Shown: positions 32,101 through 44,177, counted from the first letter of the stretch. The stretch: 64,000 bases of DNA from Clitopilus passeckerianus (GCA_944990035.1 CALYLX010000101.1:248001-312000); one strand, 5' to 3'. Notes: generated by a model from the sequence alone, not told the origin. A program made the numbers and translations.

Positions 32101-34547
32101 GATGAAGTTGAGGAAGAAGGTGGAGCAAATTAGAGAGAAGGGCCTGGAGAAGATTAGACGGGCAGTGGAGAAGAAGAAAGCAACGGAGGCGGCGGCAGGA
32201 ACGGCCGGGAAAGAGGAGAAAAGGAAGAAAAAGAAGGAGAAGGCGGAGGTTAAGGTGGACGATGCGTCTGCTAAGTTGATGGAGTTGACTGTTGCACTTG
32301 CAAAGAGATTCGGCGCGGAGAAAGAGGATTTGATCGGGTTGTATAGGAAGTTGAGGAAGGATGGCGTGGCGAGGTATAAAGAGTTCGAGAGTAGAGGTCC
32401 GGGGATGGGGATGGGGATGCTGGGGAGCGAAGAGGAAGAGGAAGACTGGCAGGAGGAAGATCCAGATCCAAGAGGGCGAGACCCGAAGAGAGGAGAGAGC
32501 TTGGTGCATGTCTTCATCGATCAGTAAGTTATTTTATGCAGCGAATGCCTTGAGGATACTGCTAACAAATTTCTGCAGTTCAAATATTCTTATTGGATTC
32601 CTAAACTATGCCAAGAAACATCCACATATCTATACTGCACACAAGCAATATGCAGGCCAACACCAGCACCGTCAACAACACGTTCTTTCTCATTCAGCAT
32701 TGTACAACAATCCTGCACATTCCTTGCTCGTTCCTGCATCTGCATCCATTTCAACTAGCTCAACTGTTGCATCGTCGACCTTGAGCAATCCGATCAACGC
32801 TTTGGCGTTGTCCCGACCACTTCCACCTATTCCACTCAAATCCAAACCCAAACCGTCTACTTCCTCGAACGCGAACAATGACGCGGATACCACGCCACCG
32901 TCAACGACCATCTCTCTTCCTCAAGCTTTGCTTGCGAGGCATCAAAACCAAATGGCGGTTGCAGCATCCACCAATACGCCAATTGCTTTGCCGAGCTTTG
33001 CAACTGCTGTGAAGAGGCTGACATTGGACACGTCGACCACCACCAGGAGTGGTTCGAAAGGAGGGAAAGGTGGCAAGAAAGCTGCTCTGGCTCCTCCTCC
33101 CTCAGCCATCTCGGCGGTGCCGAATGAGAAGCTGATCGAGTTTGAAGGAGCAGGCGCAGTGGATAGTGCTCCGTGGCCTACGAACAGGTCGGCCTCTGAT
33201 GACGTCCTTGTATTTGAGGGCGCGAAAGAAGAGGCAGTTGAGGCTCTGGTGCAGCCCAGCGACGAAGTTGACCAAGATGGTTTTGAGCTTGTGCACGACC
33301 AACTGCCTCGCAAGAAGAAGCAGTTAAAGTGGCTTTGGCATGCCGCCTTAGCGCTGATTCTCGAGAGGGGGAGGCCTGTGACACGTAAGTCCTTTAACTT
33401 CCCGAGTCGTTTGACCTGATCCCTGACTTCTTCCTAGGGCGTGTCTGTGTAGCCTCGAGTCCCCTCCACCAGCCTATGTATACATTGGAAAGGTTGGACT
33501 ATGAAGTAAGGGTTTATTTGCGTGTTCCGGATCTAGGTACAAGCTCCTTACACTTTCGACGTAATCCTTTCTAATCGGGGTCACAGGCGATGGTATGGAC
33601 AGGCAAGCCAAACGCAACACAGCTGGGACTCCTCGAAAATCAGCAGCCAATCTCAACTCATATCATACGCATCGGCCCTCTGGAAGCACGAGCGCAGATG
33701 GTAGCTATGGTGCTGCCTACACGAGCTCAAGCGGAAACGAAGCTTCGGGGACGAAGGCGGTGGCCATTAGGAGCGTACAGAAGGCTGGAAGCAGATCAGA
33801 CACATCACTTCTATTGGCCTCCTCGGCCCCCGCATCAACGAGCATCCCCAGCCCCCGCAACCAACTCCAGCATTACGCCAATGCCTCTACTTATCAAGTC
33901 TCACACCAGCAACCCATATCAAATGGAGCAGGTGCGGGAAGGGTCAAGTATCGAGAGCAAGGTGTGGATGAGCTGTTGCAGTTGAAATTGCACCAGGCTA
34001 TTGCGGCTACAGATGACGTTCCAGAAGGTTCAACCATTGTACTTGCGACCGGGGATGGGAACGTTGGCCAGTTCAACGAAGATGGATTTTTGGGTAAGCT
34101 CTTTCCCTTTCTTCGTTGCATATCCCTATTCCTTGGAGATGTGCGCTCTCTGCCATCTTCTCACCTTATCTTCCTTCTCATTTCAAATATATTTCCTGCC
34201 ACCCCCCGTTTGAATTACTCGTCTTTGTCTGAAGTTCAGCCTCCTTGCCTGCGTTCATATCCTTACTGATAGAATCGCCTAGGTCCCGTCCGAACCGCCT
34301 TGAGACGGGGTTGGAAGGTGGAGCTTTACGCATGGGAAGAAGGCTTAAGTAAGATTCTAATCTAGCTTCCATAGATAATGCCGCTGACTTCCAACCATTA
34401 CTAGGCCGCGCATGGGGAAAAGAGTTTGGGCCCGGGAGTGAGTGGGAGAGGAATGGGAGGTTCAGGATCATTGGCATGGAGCAATTCGCAACGTGGTTAT
34501 TCAAGGAGAGGGGTGATCTCTCATTAACGGCCCACTTTCAACCGTAG
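29173..34547 (+). CDS. Large NYN-domain protein (putative ribonuclease)
   Basis: Seven exons (29173-31006, 31071-32523, 32579-33384, 33438-33536, 33587-34093, 34283-34348, 34405-34547) sum to 1635 residues. The first 1000 or so residues are low-complexity: Ser/Thr/Gly-rich, acidic stretches, then Lys/Arg-rich segments that could be nuclear localisation signals, and a Lys/Glu-rich predicted coiled coil. The C-terminus holds a NYN domain of the limkain/MARF1 type in pieces: VHVFIDHSNI (about 1090-1100), RRVCVASSP (about 1365), VDELLQLK (about 1524), VLATGDGN (about 1549-1556), and a tail with GWKVELYAWEEGLSRAWG. The three Asp of FIDHSN, VDELL and TGDGN match the acidic metal-binding residues of PIN-like nucleases. 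I infer an RNA-processing nuclease. Start is the first ATG in the conserved frame. A truncated copy is at 15160-16284. Intron 34094-34282 is unusually long (189 bp). Confidence 0.87.
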
Positions 34548-37530
34548 TTTGGCGACCCTCTGCGAGGTGTATAGGAGACATGTTACAGCATCCTCATGAC
34601 CAGTGCTTGGCCTTCGTCAAGTGTTCTCCCACGAAAGTAATATTTCGAACACGTATGTTTCTTTGACTCTCCTTGCATTTCCGAATGACAAATTCCGGAA
34701 ATATCGCGGATTATGGCCTGGCAGTAAAACCAGGGAGATTCTCTGCCAGATCGGCTAGGAGTCCCAGTAACCGATGTCATTTCTGGCGATTTCATTCCGG
34801 CTTCATTTAAATTTGTTAAGCTTGAGCCACCATACCACGGAGAAGAAGGATGGATTCCATTTTATGTTACAGGGGTTATAGATAAGAGTATGGGTGCAGA
34901 TTATCGAGGAAAGATAACAGCCACACCATGCGCAGAAATAACACAATCATCTATCTGTAAGATGAATACTTCATCCAACGAATCACAGGATCACCATCGG
35001 CGTTTGCCACATCGTAGCTTGTTCATGCCTTACTTCCGCCGGCTGGTTTCTGGACATTTTATGGAGATTTGTAAGTGCAGCACAAAGCCCTGGATAGTAC
35101 ATGGTCACGGTACACTGCCAGGCATCAGAGTACCGTCAATCGGAGATGTAGCGTCCTCTTCAAGGAACAAATCCCTTTGCCCAAGTGATCGAGAGATCGG
35201 AATTAATAAAAACGAGGTGAAGAAAGGTTCAAGCAGAGAAGCGCATTCTCCATATTGCTTAACGCTCTAGAGGCTTTAGCGGGCGTAGTTGTGAGGCTGG
35301 CATTGGAATCGATTTCTAAGGGTTTCTGTCGTCACAGAGTGAAATCCTACTACGAAAGGCGCGCTGAGTGGGCATTAAGGTTAGCCTTTTGTGACGCTAG
35401 TGAGAACGTCAGTTGACGGCTGACTGGTCAGTAGGCCGGCCTCGTGGCACAGGGTTCCGGGGTACGAAGTCATTTCACGAGATGAAGAAGAGATGAGCCG
35501 ACACCACTGAACGAATGAAGTGTCGTAGATCAAGCCTGAGTGAGGAGATGTGGAGACAAAGGAGTAGGCAGGGTGTACATAGCTCGTGAAGCTGTGTCTG
35601 CAATGCGTCACCCAAGACATGAGTGTGCTGCGGCGTTCCCCGCATCAGATTAGCGTCGTTCCATGTACCCTAGGCGCTGTGAGCCCGAAAGAGGATCATA
35701 GAACTGTTCGATGAGAGTCCTGCGAACAGCAGGAACACATTTGGTCGCCGTAAGTTCGCTGATCACCGTATCCTAGACTCACAAGGACCCATAATTGACA
35801 ACCTGAAATGAGGTTGACTGTTGGTAAGTATCTTCAAACACGTTATAGCAGTAGTAACGCGTCCATATGCACCTGGACATCCACCCAGCGTCCAACAACC
35901 TGAATCATTCAACTCTGACAGGTAATGTATCTGAGGATCATGAAAGTAAGCACCGTCCGCGGTGAGCGAGTTATATGTGCCACTATCACCATTCGGTTTC
36001 AGAGTAGAACCTGTCAGAATTTGTTCTGGGTCTTACCTGTTGCCACCGGCGCGGACGCTTCTTGCCTCCATGCGTGTTCGACTTCCGGAACATAAGACTT
36101 TACGAACTCGTACGAGGAAATTCCACGGAAATTCAAGTAATAATGAATTGGCCTTTGTCTTAGCGGCGTGAGAGCGACAACAGACGACTGTCAAAAAGCT
36201 GACGGGATGAATTAGGTGGGAATGATATCATCAACATATACGACATACCTGGCATAACCGATCGTATGTCGATTCACAGCAAGGTTCAGCTGCCACATGT
36301 TCACCCAGCTCTTGAAAGCAGTTGAAGTCTTTCAACAGGTGTTAGTTGGTTGTCGTCATAGAATGGGAATAAGGTTGATCATTGTATAGGGATCATGAGA
36401 TTGAAGACGCCACTAGGATTACCTCTTCGCCTTCCTATTGGCGGGGACTTGAGGGGTGCATCGCCTTTCAATTGAGGATGGCGGGATGCGTTGTGGCTGA
36501 GATGACATTCTTTGTATTGACTCAAGATAAGAGTTGGCCACTCATTTCCGCAGATGGTAGCAAAGAAGAGATATCCAGCACTCCTTGTCGGAAAACTATA
36601 GGGAAAGCAAGGCAGTGCGTAATTTTACCGAACGGATGATGCTCCTCGCCAGTCAGAAAGTCCAGAATAATTCCCCGGATTGGACAGAGAAAGTCTAAGA
36701 TGATTTCTTTCATATTGAAATCCCGATGGTAGGCTGAAGGCGTTATCATTAAGTGTCTGATGGGATCTCAACACGTGGAGAACTGGGTGTCGAAGGATAG
36801 CACGGATGGAAATATTGTCTGAATAGGCCTTAGAGCAAGATTTGGCTGACAGGTCACAGGTCATCTGCTGATGCACTGTTAACTTAAGCCGTCGGTTCGC
36901 AGATACGAACTGTGCACCTTCTTCGGAGGAGGCCTAGGGGAGAACAGCGACCACAACTCAGGGTGTCGAGGGCAGAGTCACCATTCAGTGCGAAGGGCGG
37001 TGACAGGGAGTGCCGGAAGAAGAAACTAATCATGCACGAGTCGGATTGCGATTGCGCGTAATGAAGCTTCAGCCACCACGAGTAAAGCTTTGAAGGCCTG
37101 GTGCAGGGCAACAGAAAGCCCGGAGATGATAGTACTGCGATAAACGAGGTAATTGCACCATTTGCAGGGTCGTCGAGAGTTCTCAGATTGCAAGGAGATC
37201 CTCGTTTAATGAGCACCCCAGAATTTAATAGGCATGTGAGCTACCTGATTACCGCACCTCGAGGCTTTGCTGAAAGGAGCCCTGATTTTCTCGGCGTAGC
37301 CCGCCGGTGACCACAGCTTTCGTCTCGACTCCCAACTTAGAATCCGTGTACAGAAGCTGTTTGAAGAGAAGCATAACTCGGCCGTTTTTGTCAAATTGGT
37401 GACCTTACGTTAATTTGAGCAAATGAGCAGCCTCAAGCCCGAACTTGCAAATTGATTTCAGGCCGCCGTTGTTAGTCTTGACCTGAAATTGATGGCTAGC
37501 GTGAGATACCAATGGCTGTCACACATGCGG
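34548..37530. other. About 3 kb with no recognisable gene
   Basis: Only short frames (longest about 126 codons at 34890-35270) without motifs or plausible splicing were seen. No long repeats or transposon ends noticed. Confidence 0.5.
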
Positions 37531-37541
37531 CCGATTTCGTC

Positions 37542-37548
37542 TATAAAT
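37542..37548 (+). promoter_or_regulatory. Possible TATA box of the small gene at 37707
   Basis: TATAAAT lies about 160 bp before the ATG, followed by pyrimidine-rich sequence. Position fits a 5' leader of about 130 bases. Confidence 0.35.
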
Positions 37549-37706
37549 TGCCCCCGTTTCATACACCATAATTTCTCTAACCATCCCCACCGTCCTAGCG
37601 ACGTTGTGCACTTTTCTTCGGACCAGTTGTCCTCTTACTTTCGTGGCCCAGGCTTTACACTAATTTTTCTGCCTTCTCGCCCTCTTTCATTGCTGCCCAC
37701 TGCTTT

Positions 37707-38154
37707 ATGTCCGCTCGCGACGCGTCAAAAATGTCTCCGCCATCAAACTTGGTCGCCTTCCCGAGCCTTTCAGGTTCTCTGAATTCACTACCCAACGCGA
37801 CCAACATGCAGCACCTCCAATTGCACCCAAGCATGTACGCTCAGCGCGCTGCCGAAAGCAATGCTAAGGTACAGTAGCTTGTACCACTTTCGTTAGCTAT
37901 TCGCCCATGCTCATATTTCTCCAACAGCTCCAAAAAGCACTGTCACAGGGTTCAACGAACCACACGTCAGTCTCACTCTCAGTACAGCAGGTAAAGCAAC
38001 TTTCCGTACCCTCCGATAATTTGATACTGACAACGGAACTAGCCTCCTTCGCAGACGCAAGGAAATGCTGCACCGCTGATGATGCGAGTGAGTTGCTGCA
38101 TGTCAATCCAATCTTCGCTCTTTGACTGACCGACTCTTTCAGAAAAAAACATGA
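37707..38154 (+). CDS. Small multi-exon protein of unknown function
   Basis: Four exons (37707-37868, 37928-37990, 38043-38087, 38143-38154) give 93 residues. All three introns are 52-59 bp, GT-AG and phase 0, which is unlikely by chance. The product is Ser/Gln/Asn/Leu-rich (MSARDASKMSPPSNLVAFPS at the start), has no signal peptide or membrane helix, and ends in a basic RKKT. An ankyrin, zinc or other domain is not visible. It stands alone, about 3 kb from other genes. A TATA-like element lies upstream. It may be a small regulatory or lineage-specific protein; I do not recognise it. Confidence 0.5.
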
Positions 38155-40550
38155 ATGCGTAGTCATTCGCTCTTTCTTTCTGGATTATCTCTGGGGACTA
38201 TCATAGACGCCTCTTTCGGCCTGGTTCACTATGCATCATCAGTTTTCGTCGCTTTCAGGTCATCGCACACATTATCTCTCCACATTTTGCACATAGACTT
38301 CCCTGCATAGTTTCATCTTTGGTTATATCATACATCTACAGCTGGGACTTGGTCCACATCTAATTATGTTATACTCTGATTTTAGAGTGTATGTATATTA
38401 ACGCATGCACATACCCATGAATCACTTATTCTTGATACCATGCAATCACCTGTTTGTCACTCTGACGCCCTTGGCTCCTGCCAGGTGCTACCTTGCGGTT
38501 ACTCAGGCCTGTCCCCAGCAAACGCGACCCTACTGTCTCAGCCATTCTCTCGGTTGGGACCTACCAACTCCGCACACTGTCGTCAAAGAGATGTCCGACG
38601 ACTCTTGCTGTCTCAGGTCAACCGTACCATGCTCCAGGTACGAAGCCGTCCCTCCTTTGCTGAAAAGTACACACTTCTGGTGCGGGGTATCGTCGGTCAC
38701 AAGGGAGTCCCTCAGGGCATCAAAGAAAATATATTCGATCGCGGCGCTTTGCAGCCCTTTGCCTACTGATGTCTAGCCAGGTACCCCATGCATCCCTCGC
38801 AACTCTCGCAGAGGACCACCCTCGGAGCCGGTGGGTGTAGTGTGATCGAAGTTGGTCGCAAACTACCCAAACCGACCATTCACACCGACAGCGACGTGTG
38901 CTTTGACGGCTGACTCAATACAGTCGGCAATCCTCGTCCCTGTTCACCCGTGTCCGACCATCCGCCGGCTGGATGGCAATCCACCAGATGCGATCGAACT
39001 GGTTGTCACCAAGGCTTATGGGTACTGCAGGTTTCGTGCATGGAAGCAGAACTCACACATCTGGCTGATTTATTCAGCACCATCTGGAGAGCGCCGGTTT
39101 CAAAAATTTATCGGGCAACGCGGGTATGGGAGAGAAAATATATTTTGGAGACTGCACCTGTGATTTTCCAGCCTCGTACCCTAAAACATACGTGATGCGA
39201 AGCTCTCGGTGGACAATTGCTGTCGATCCTCTGCTACAAGTCACTTGGCCAGGTCACGACCTACCAGAGGTCAGCCAGCAGCTATCAATTTGAAATAATT
39301 CTGTGAATACACGTCACCTGTGTGTCTTTCTGCAACCGCTCTCCATGTTATTATGATGATTGTCGAGAAAATGAGGGCACAGGCTTGATACGATGAGATA
39401 TTTACCAAAGGGAGCGAGTATTACTAGCGTCCCCCATTTCTCTTGCTTTGTTGCTATCGGAGTAGGCGACTACACTATTCTGGGCACTGTCAAACCTCGT
39501 TATCAGCGTCTACGTGTGGTCCTTGGTTATCGCCGGCAACGTTTTGATCTTGACTGAGTATGCAGGTGGTCAACAACGTTCCAGCTACAGACAAAGCTGT
39601 TACTGCGCCTAACTCGGTGACAGGCTGACTTAGGGCTATGGGGATTGCTGCTTACAGTGGGCGTCGAAGTCAAAGATTTTGACTTCGGCGGCTAAACGTG
39701 TTCTGATCCTTGATCGCAGAATCTACACAACCTCCTCGATTCCATAATCGACGGAAATTATCCTCTTTCTGACTCGAACGTGCCACCAGCATTGGATGCT
39801 GTATACCGTACCAAAATTTTCTTATCGAGAACGTTGTTTTACACCCGTATACTTCTTATCGCCGGTCCATTGTTAACTATATTAGACAGAAGTACTTCTA
39901 TGTCAAATGAATTCAAATACCCAACTGTTCTAGGATAGCTGGATAACTTCTGCCGTAAATAATCCAAAGAAGGAATCAATCGGCAGACCTGTACACCGCG
40001 TTATGTAGCACGAACGACAGGCTGATATTGCCAGTCGGGAAGAGTGTGTCTGATCAGAGTACACGGAAGCAGATAGGAACTGGTGGCTGAATTTAACCAT
40101 ATGTAAGTATGAGCTTCTAGTCGGAAGCCTGAGTGCGCAACGAGGAAGCAGGCGGGACAGGAAGCTCGGGCCTGCCTCTCCCATTCTATTCACTCGATAT
40201 TATTGGGTTCGCCCAGCTAGAGCACATCAGAACGAGGCCCAGGCGGGACAGTCAGATGTGATCTTCGCGGAGAATGAATGGTCATAGATCGACGTTCGAA
40301 GCTTCGAAAGTTTACCTTTCAATCTCGGGGAGAGCCTAGGATCTGACAGTTGCCAGTTCGGGAAACACGAAATGAAATCAACAGTCGCTGTTTGCCTGTA
40401 TCATGTGGTTTTCCAAACGACGAGGTCTGCACTGCGACAGTATAGTTGCACTGGTACTAATCGTTCATAATGTTAAACCTATGTAGAACTCCATGAACCA
40501 GTGAACATAAATATAATATAGACCACAAACAAACCGTACAGGCGCACATT
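38155..40550. other. About 2.4 kb without a supported gene
   Basis: Two overlapping forward frames near 38405-38776 and one at 38852-39163 look protein-like in length only; I could not assemble them into a gene or assign a family. The rest is AT-neutral DNA with frequent stops. Confidence 0.4.
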
Positions 40551-42044
40551 CTAGGGCCGTGCTGCCTTCAATACGAACGTCCCAGGTAACGTCCTTCCAA
40601 TAGCCCTCTCCACTAAAGCCTCATCGCCTATGATTCCTCCAAACATCACTTCATGACCCAAGCAATCCAACCTTCGCATCCCATCTCCCAGTTTCTCGAT
40701 CCTCGCCCGATTCAACCTGTACACCTCTCCGATCTCTTTCTGCCTCTCGTGACCCAGCGTACGGTAGTCTTCACCCGATGCAAACGCGTACATGCTCAGA
40801 TAGATAGCCTCGAGGATGTCTCTGCAAGTAACGCCAGTGAACTGGTCGGCGGCGATAACATTGATAGTCCAGTCCCTGGGGAAGTGGGGTAGTATGATGT
40901 TCAGCCTGCTAAGACGCGGAAAAGTGGCGGGTTCGTCCAAAGCTGCCCGCCGAAGGTGACCAGGACGGCCGGAGGTAACCTTGCAGGTACTATCTGGATG
41001 GAGCATGTTCCATTCAATAAGGCGACGGCCATGGGGTGAACCATCAGAGTAAACGTTGGTTCCAATTAGAGGGTTGACTGTTGACGTCCCCGGTTCGATT
41101 TTTTCAGTGAAGGGGTCCACGACGCGATCTTTTGCTCTTGCAGGAGCCCGACCGAAGCCATCGTCGGGATAGGCGCGTGTCGTGCTGGAGAAAAAGTCAC
41201 CTGCCGTAGGTGGCTCCTGAAGACCTGTTCCATGGCTGGGGTCAAACGGGTGACTGAACTTCGGTGGTTGGCCAGAATGATGGCCATTGCCAAACGAAGT
41301 GCTTTGTGTTGGGCCGTGCGAGCCGTGTCTTGGAAGGTCCTGCATGCCTCCGTGGAATCCAAAAGAATTTCCTCCATGTCCGTTTTCGCTAGATCTGTGG
41401 AAACCGTGTGTGGGCGTAAGTGCCGGCCCCCCTGACTCAATCCTGTGGCCAATGCTGGTAGGACCAAAAGATGGTCGTTGGTTGGTGGCACGGCTTAGCG
41501 TATCGTAGGCTCCAGCATAGGCGGGCGGAAGGCCATGTCCACTCGACGCGTCATTGTTGGGAAGATCTGGATTTTTTGAATTTTGACTTGTCGGCGGCCA
41601 AGGACCAAGGGTACTCGTCGCTTGGAATTGTCGGCTCGATGACCCCACAGAGCGAACGGGTCCTGGTGGGGGTGGCCCGCCACTTTGTGGAGCGTCCGGT
41701 CTTCTCAAGGGCGGATATTTCAAAGGTTGGCTGGTCGGCCAAGAACCGAGCCCATTCGTTGTTTGAGGTGTTCGACCCGACACCCCTACGTGGGCACCTG
41801 CGTAAACCCCGAAATCGCCAGATGTTGATAGCGCTGGGTCGCCGTTCATGTACGTGCTACGTCCAGGATCCTCTTGCCAGGAACCAAAGATATACGGAGG
41901 AGTTATACCGCTCGGACCGCGTCCCTCGACGCTCTGCCCTCCTAACGGAAAGACAGGGTGCTGGTCGGGGTGATCTACGGCTGGCGGCACATAAGGTGAA
42001 CGGAGGATCCAAGCAGGGTATCCTGCGTCGTTTTGTGGAGGCAT
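40551..42044 (-). CDS. DUF6699-domain protein
   Basis: Single exon, 497 residues from ATG at 42044. Residues 1-330 are Pro/Gly/Ser/His-rich and disordered. The C-terminal about 170 residues fit the DUF6699 pattern of Agaricomycetes: NPLIGTNVY, IEWNMLHP, then PATFPRLSRLNIILPHFP, VTCRDILEAIYLSMYAF, a charged helix and FGGIIGDE, ending in FVLKAARP. The function of this domain is unknown. The neighbouring gene at 42663-44135 has the same layout, so the two are tandem paralogues on the same strand, about 0.6 kb apart. No signal peptide. Confidence 0.78.
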   Translation of the reverse strand: MPPQNDAGYPAWILRSPYVPPAVDHPDQHPVFPLGGQSVEGRGPSGITPPYIFGSWQEDPGRSTYMNGDPALSTSGDFGVYAGAHVGVSGRTPQTTNGLGSWPTSQPLKYPPLRRPDAPQSGGPPPPGPVRSVGSSSRQFQATSTLGPWPPTSQNSKNPDLPNNDASSGHGLPPAYAGAYDTLSRATNQRPSFGPTSIGHRIESGGPALTPTHGFHRSSENGHGGNSFGFHGGMQDLPRHGSHGPTQSTSFGNGHHSGQPPKFSHPFDPSHGTGLQEPPTAGDFFSSTTRAYPDDGFGRAPARAKDRVVDPFTEKIEPGTSTVNPLIGTNVYSDGSPHGRRLIEWNMLHPDSTCKVTSGRPGHLRRAALDEPATFPRLSRLNIILPHFPRDWTINVIAADQFTGVTCRDILEAIYLSMYAFASGEDYRTLGHERQKEIGEVYRLNRARIEKLGDGMRRLDCLGHEVMFGGIIGDEALVERAIGRTLPGTFVLKAARP

Positions 42045-42662
42045 TTGGACCAGAAAAAGTTGATCGGGTTATTAAGAAAAGATGTCGAGCGGACGTGAGC
42101 CATGTTATTATATGGACAGCATGCTGTTGGTTTGTGGGCGGTGAGAAGCTGATTCCGTGTTGATCATGGTAAGGCGGTGCGTACAAGGTATGTACTGCAA
42201 AACTTTTGAAATGGTAACTAGTCCTGATGCACAACTCTCTAGCCTTGTTGACTTTCAACAGGAATCAATATTGGCACAAAGCCTGAGGGTAGGAAGAAAG
42301 GTATGGACACTGGGAAAAAAGGCAGCATTGTGCAAAAGTACAGCCAAAGCGTCTACGCCAAATTCCGACTCGTGACAATTTGTACGGGTCACGGCAAGGT
42401 CACGGTCATTTCTTGGCTTTCTTGTCTCTCGGAACTTGAAGGATATTCAGCTGTTATGAAGCTTGCTGGATATTACTCAAACTTCGACTTGAATGAATTT
42501 GCACCTGAATCTTCACTTTTCAATTACTTTTTTCGTGGGTTGACTTCAGATTGGCAAAAGAATCACACCAGAACTACGAGATAATGGGATAAATTAAACA
42601 CTTCTGCGGGCACACCAGAGCTCGACGGAAGGCAAAAACTCGTGTTAGCATACTTTCGGAGA
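42045..42662. other. Spacer between the two DUF6699 genes
   Basis: Contains the promoter side of the gene ending at 40551 and the 3' end of its paralogue. No other gene seen. Confidence 0.5.
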
Positions 42663-44135
42663 TCATGATGCTCTTTGTAACAGCATTTGGAACTTCGTTG
42701 GTTTTTTAGAGTCAGACCTCAACACCAAATTTGCAGGACGAGTTGACTCAGCGAGCGCATTTGGTCCTTCCGGCTGGAGCTTCTCGATACATGAAAACAT
42801 CAGCTCATCTCCCAAGAGATCTCTGTACTTGGGTTGTATCCATGTATGTGACGGGTCAGCTCTTCGGTTCGTCAAGCTTGAATGGATCTGGACTTTCAGG
42901 TCGTTCGTGAAGGAGTCATATACGTCTTTCGGGATATATTCGCTAAGTTGCTTGTGGATTGCGTTGGCAATATCCCCGCATGTCATACCTCTCGGATCTT
43001 TGCCCGAGGCATTCACTGGGATAGTCCAGATATGCCCATGTCCGCTACCAGCGGCGTCAAGGCTCACAACGAACAGATCCAAATAGCTCAATGGTGGGGA
43101 GGAAATGAGGACACGCCGTCTGGTCTCCCATTGAGGGTTGGATTTGCACCTTACGCCATGTTTCTTGTCATCTGGAGGGTAGGCCATGTTCCAGACAATA
43201 TCAGAGTTATGAGTAGAAGCCGTTGAGCTCAAAACGAACAAGGGGTTGAACTTGACATTGTTTAGGTCGATATCAGCAGGATGGGTGATCTGGGTGTTGT
43301 TGGCCGCATTGCGGGTTGGCAGAGGTGGGAAACGCAGTGGGTCCTGGCCCGGTAGATTCCCGAAAGTGGCAACAAAACCGTCATAGAGTCCGTAAGTTCG
43401 TCGATGATTGCTGGCAACTCGAGGCGTGCTGGAATTTAGTTCTGCCCAAGTTGGGTGCTGTATTGTCTCAAATGACGGCTGAGTGTGGTTTCTGTAGCCG
43501 CCCGAAGGTGTTGCTGTCGTAGGTCTTGGAGGAAGTTGAGTCTCTTGCGTCTGTCGAGAGCGTTCTTGTTCATTTGAATGACTAGTAGTCGAAATGAATG
43601 GATCCACCCGAGGTGTTGATTGTATTGGCCGAGCAGGGCTAGCTGGATTATAGGGTTTCACCCGAGGCAATAGCACAGTAGCCTGAGGGGGACGAGTTAT
43701 ATTGTTCCAGTTATTCGATGGAAGTGGAATTCTTGGGCTCATTACCGTTGGCACAGGCGATCCAATGCGAGGGCTTGTACCTCTTCCATGAGGAGGTGCT
43801 TGACCAATTTGAGGTCTCACAGTCGTGAGATCAGCGGTTGCTGGGCGTTGAAAAGGCGGTCGAGCCCGATCTTGTGAGTGGGCAATATCATCCGGCGTAA
43901 AATTAGTACGAGAACTACCATAGTACGTCTGAGCCGTAGGAGCTTTGGGCGGGGAGGCTAAGGGTAAAGGTGTGCCACTCGAGATCTGTGGTCGCGTGTG
44001 GCTGGCTGCCCATCCATTATTCTGCCCAGCAGTTCCCCCGAGCATGGTTGGACTTAGTGGAGGAAAGAAAGGCGATTGCTCTATCATTATACCAGTATGC
44101 GGAGGCGGGAGAGTACTAGTTGCTCGGAGGTCCAT
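42663..44135 (-). CDS. DUF6699-domain protein (tandem paralogue)
   Basis: Single exon, 490 residues. I take the ATG at 44135 (MDLRATSTLPPP) because the longer frame upstream has only a TTG start and a TATA-like element lies at 44178-44186. The N-terminal about 300 residues are Pro/Ser/Thr-rich. The C-terminal domain reads NPLFVLSSTA, IVWNMAYPP, LSYLDLFVVS, MTCGDIANAIHKQLSEYIP, YRDLLGDELMFSCIEKL, matching the DUF6699 layout of NPL..W..PP followed by a helix starting with (V/M)TC.DI. Compared with its neighbour the loop after the first strand is longer, and identity is low, so the duplication is old. Function unknown. Confidence 0.75.
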   Translation of the reverse strand: MDLRATSTLPPPHTGIMIEQSPFFPPLSPTMLGGTAGQNNGWAASHTRPQISSGTPLPLASPPKAPTAQTYYGSSRTNFTPDDIAHSQDRARPPFQRPATADLTTVRPQIGQAPPHGRGTSPRIGSPVPTVMSPRIPLPSNNWNNITRPPQATVLLPRVKPYNPASPARPIQSTPRVDPFISTTSHSNEQERSRQTQETQLPPRPTTATPSGGYRNHTQPSFETIQHPTWAELNSSTPRVASNHRRTYGLYDGFVATFGNLPGQDPLRFPPLPTRNAANNTQITHPADIDLNNVKFNPLFVLSSTASTHNSDIVWNMAYPPDDKKHGVRCKSNPQWETRRRVLISSPPLSYLDLFVVSLDAAGSGHGHIWTIPVNASGKDPRGMTCGDIANAIHKQLSEYIPKDVYDSFTNDLKVQIHSSLTNRRADPSHTWIQPKYRDLLGDELMFSCIEKLQPEGPNALAESTRPANLVLRSDSKKPTKFQMLLQRAS

Positions 44136-44177
44136 TGGGCGTTGGGTATTGGATGCCAAGCTACCACAGTGCAAGCA

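Noticed and set aside
31952..32517. Two long reverse frames (183 and 185 codons) opposite the NYN gene
   Set aside because: They lie antisense to a Lys/Glu-rich coding exon, and such codon bias leaves the antisense frames open; the Leu/Phe/Ser-rich products are typical artefacts.
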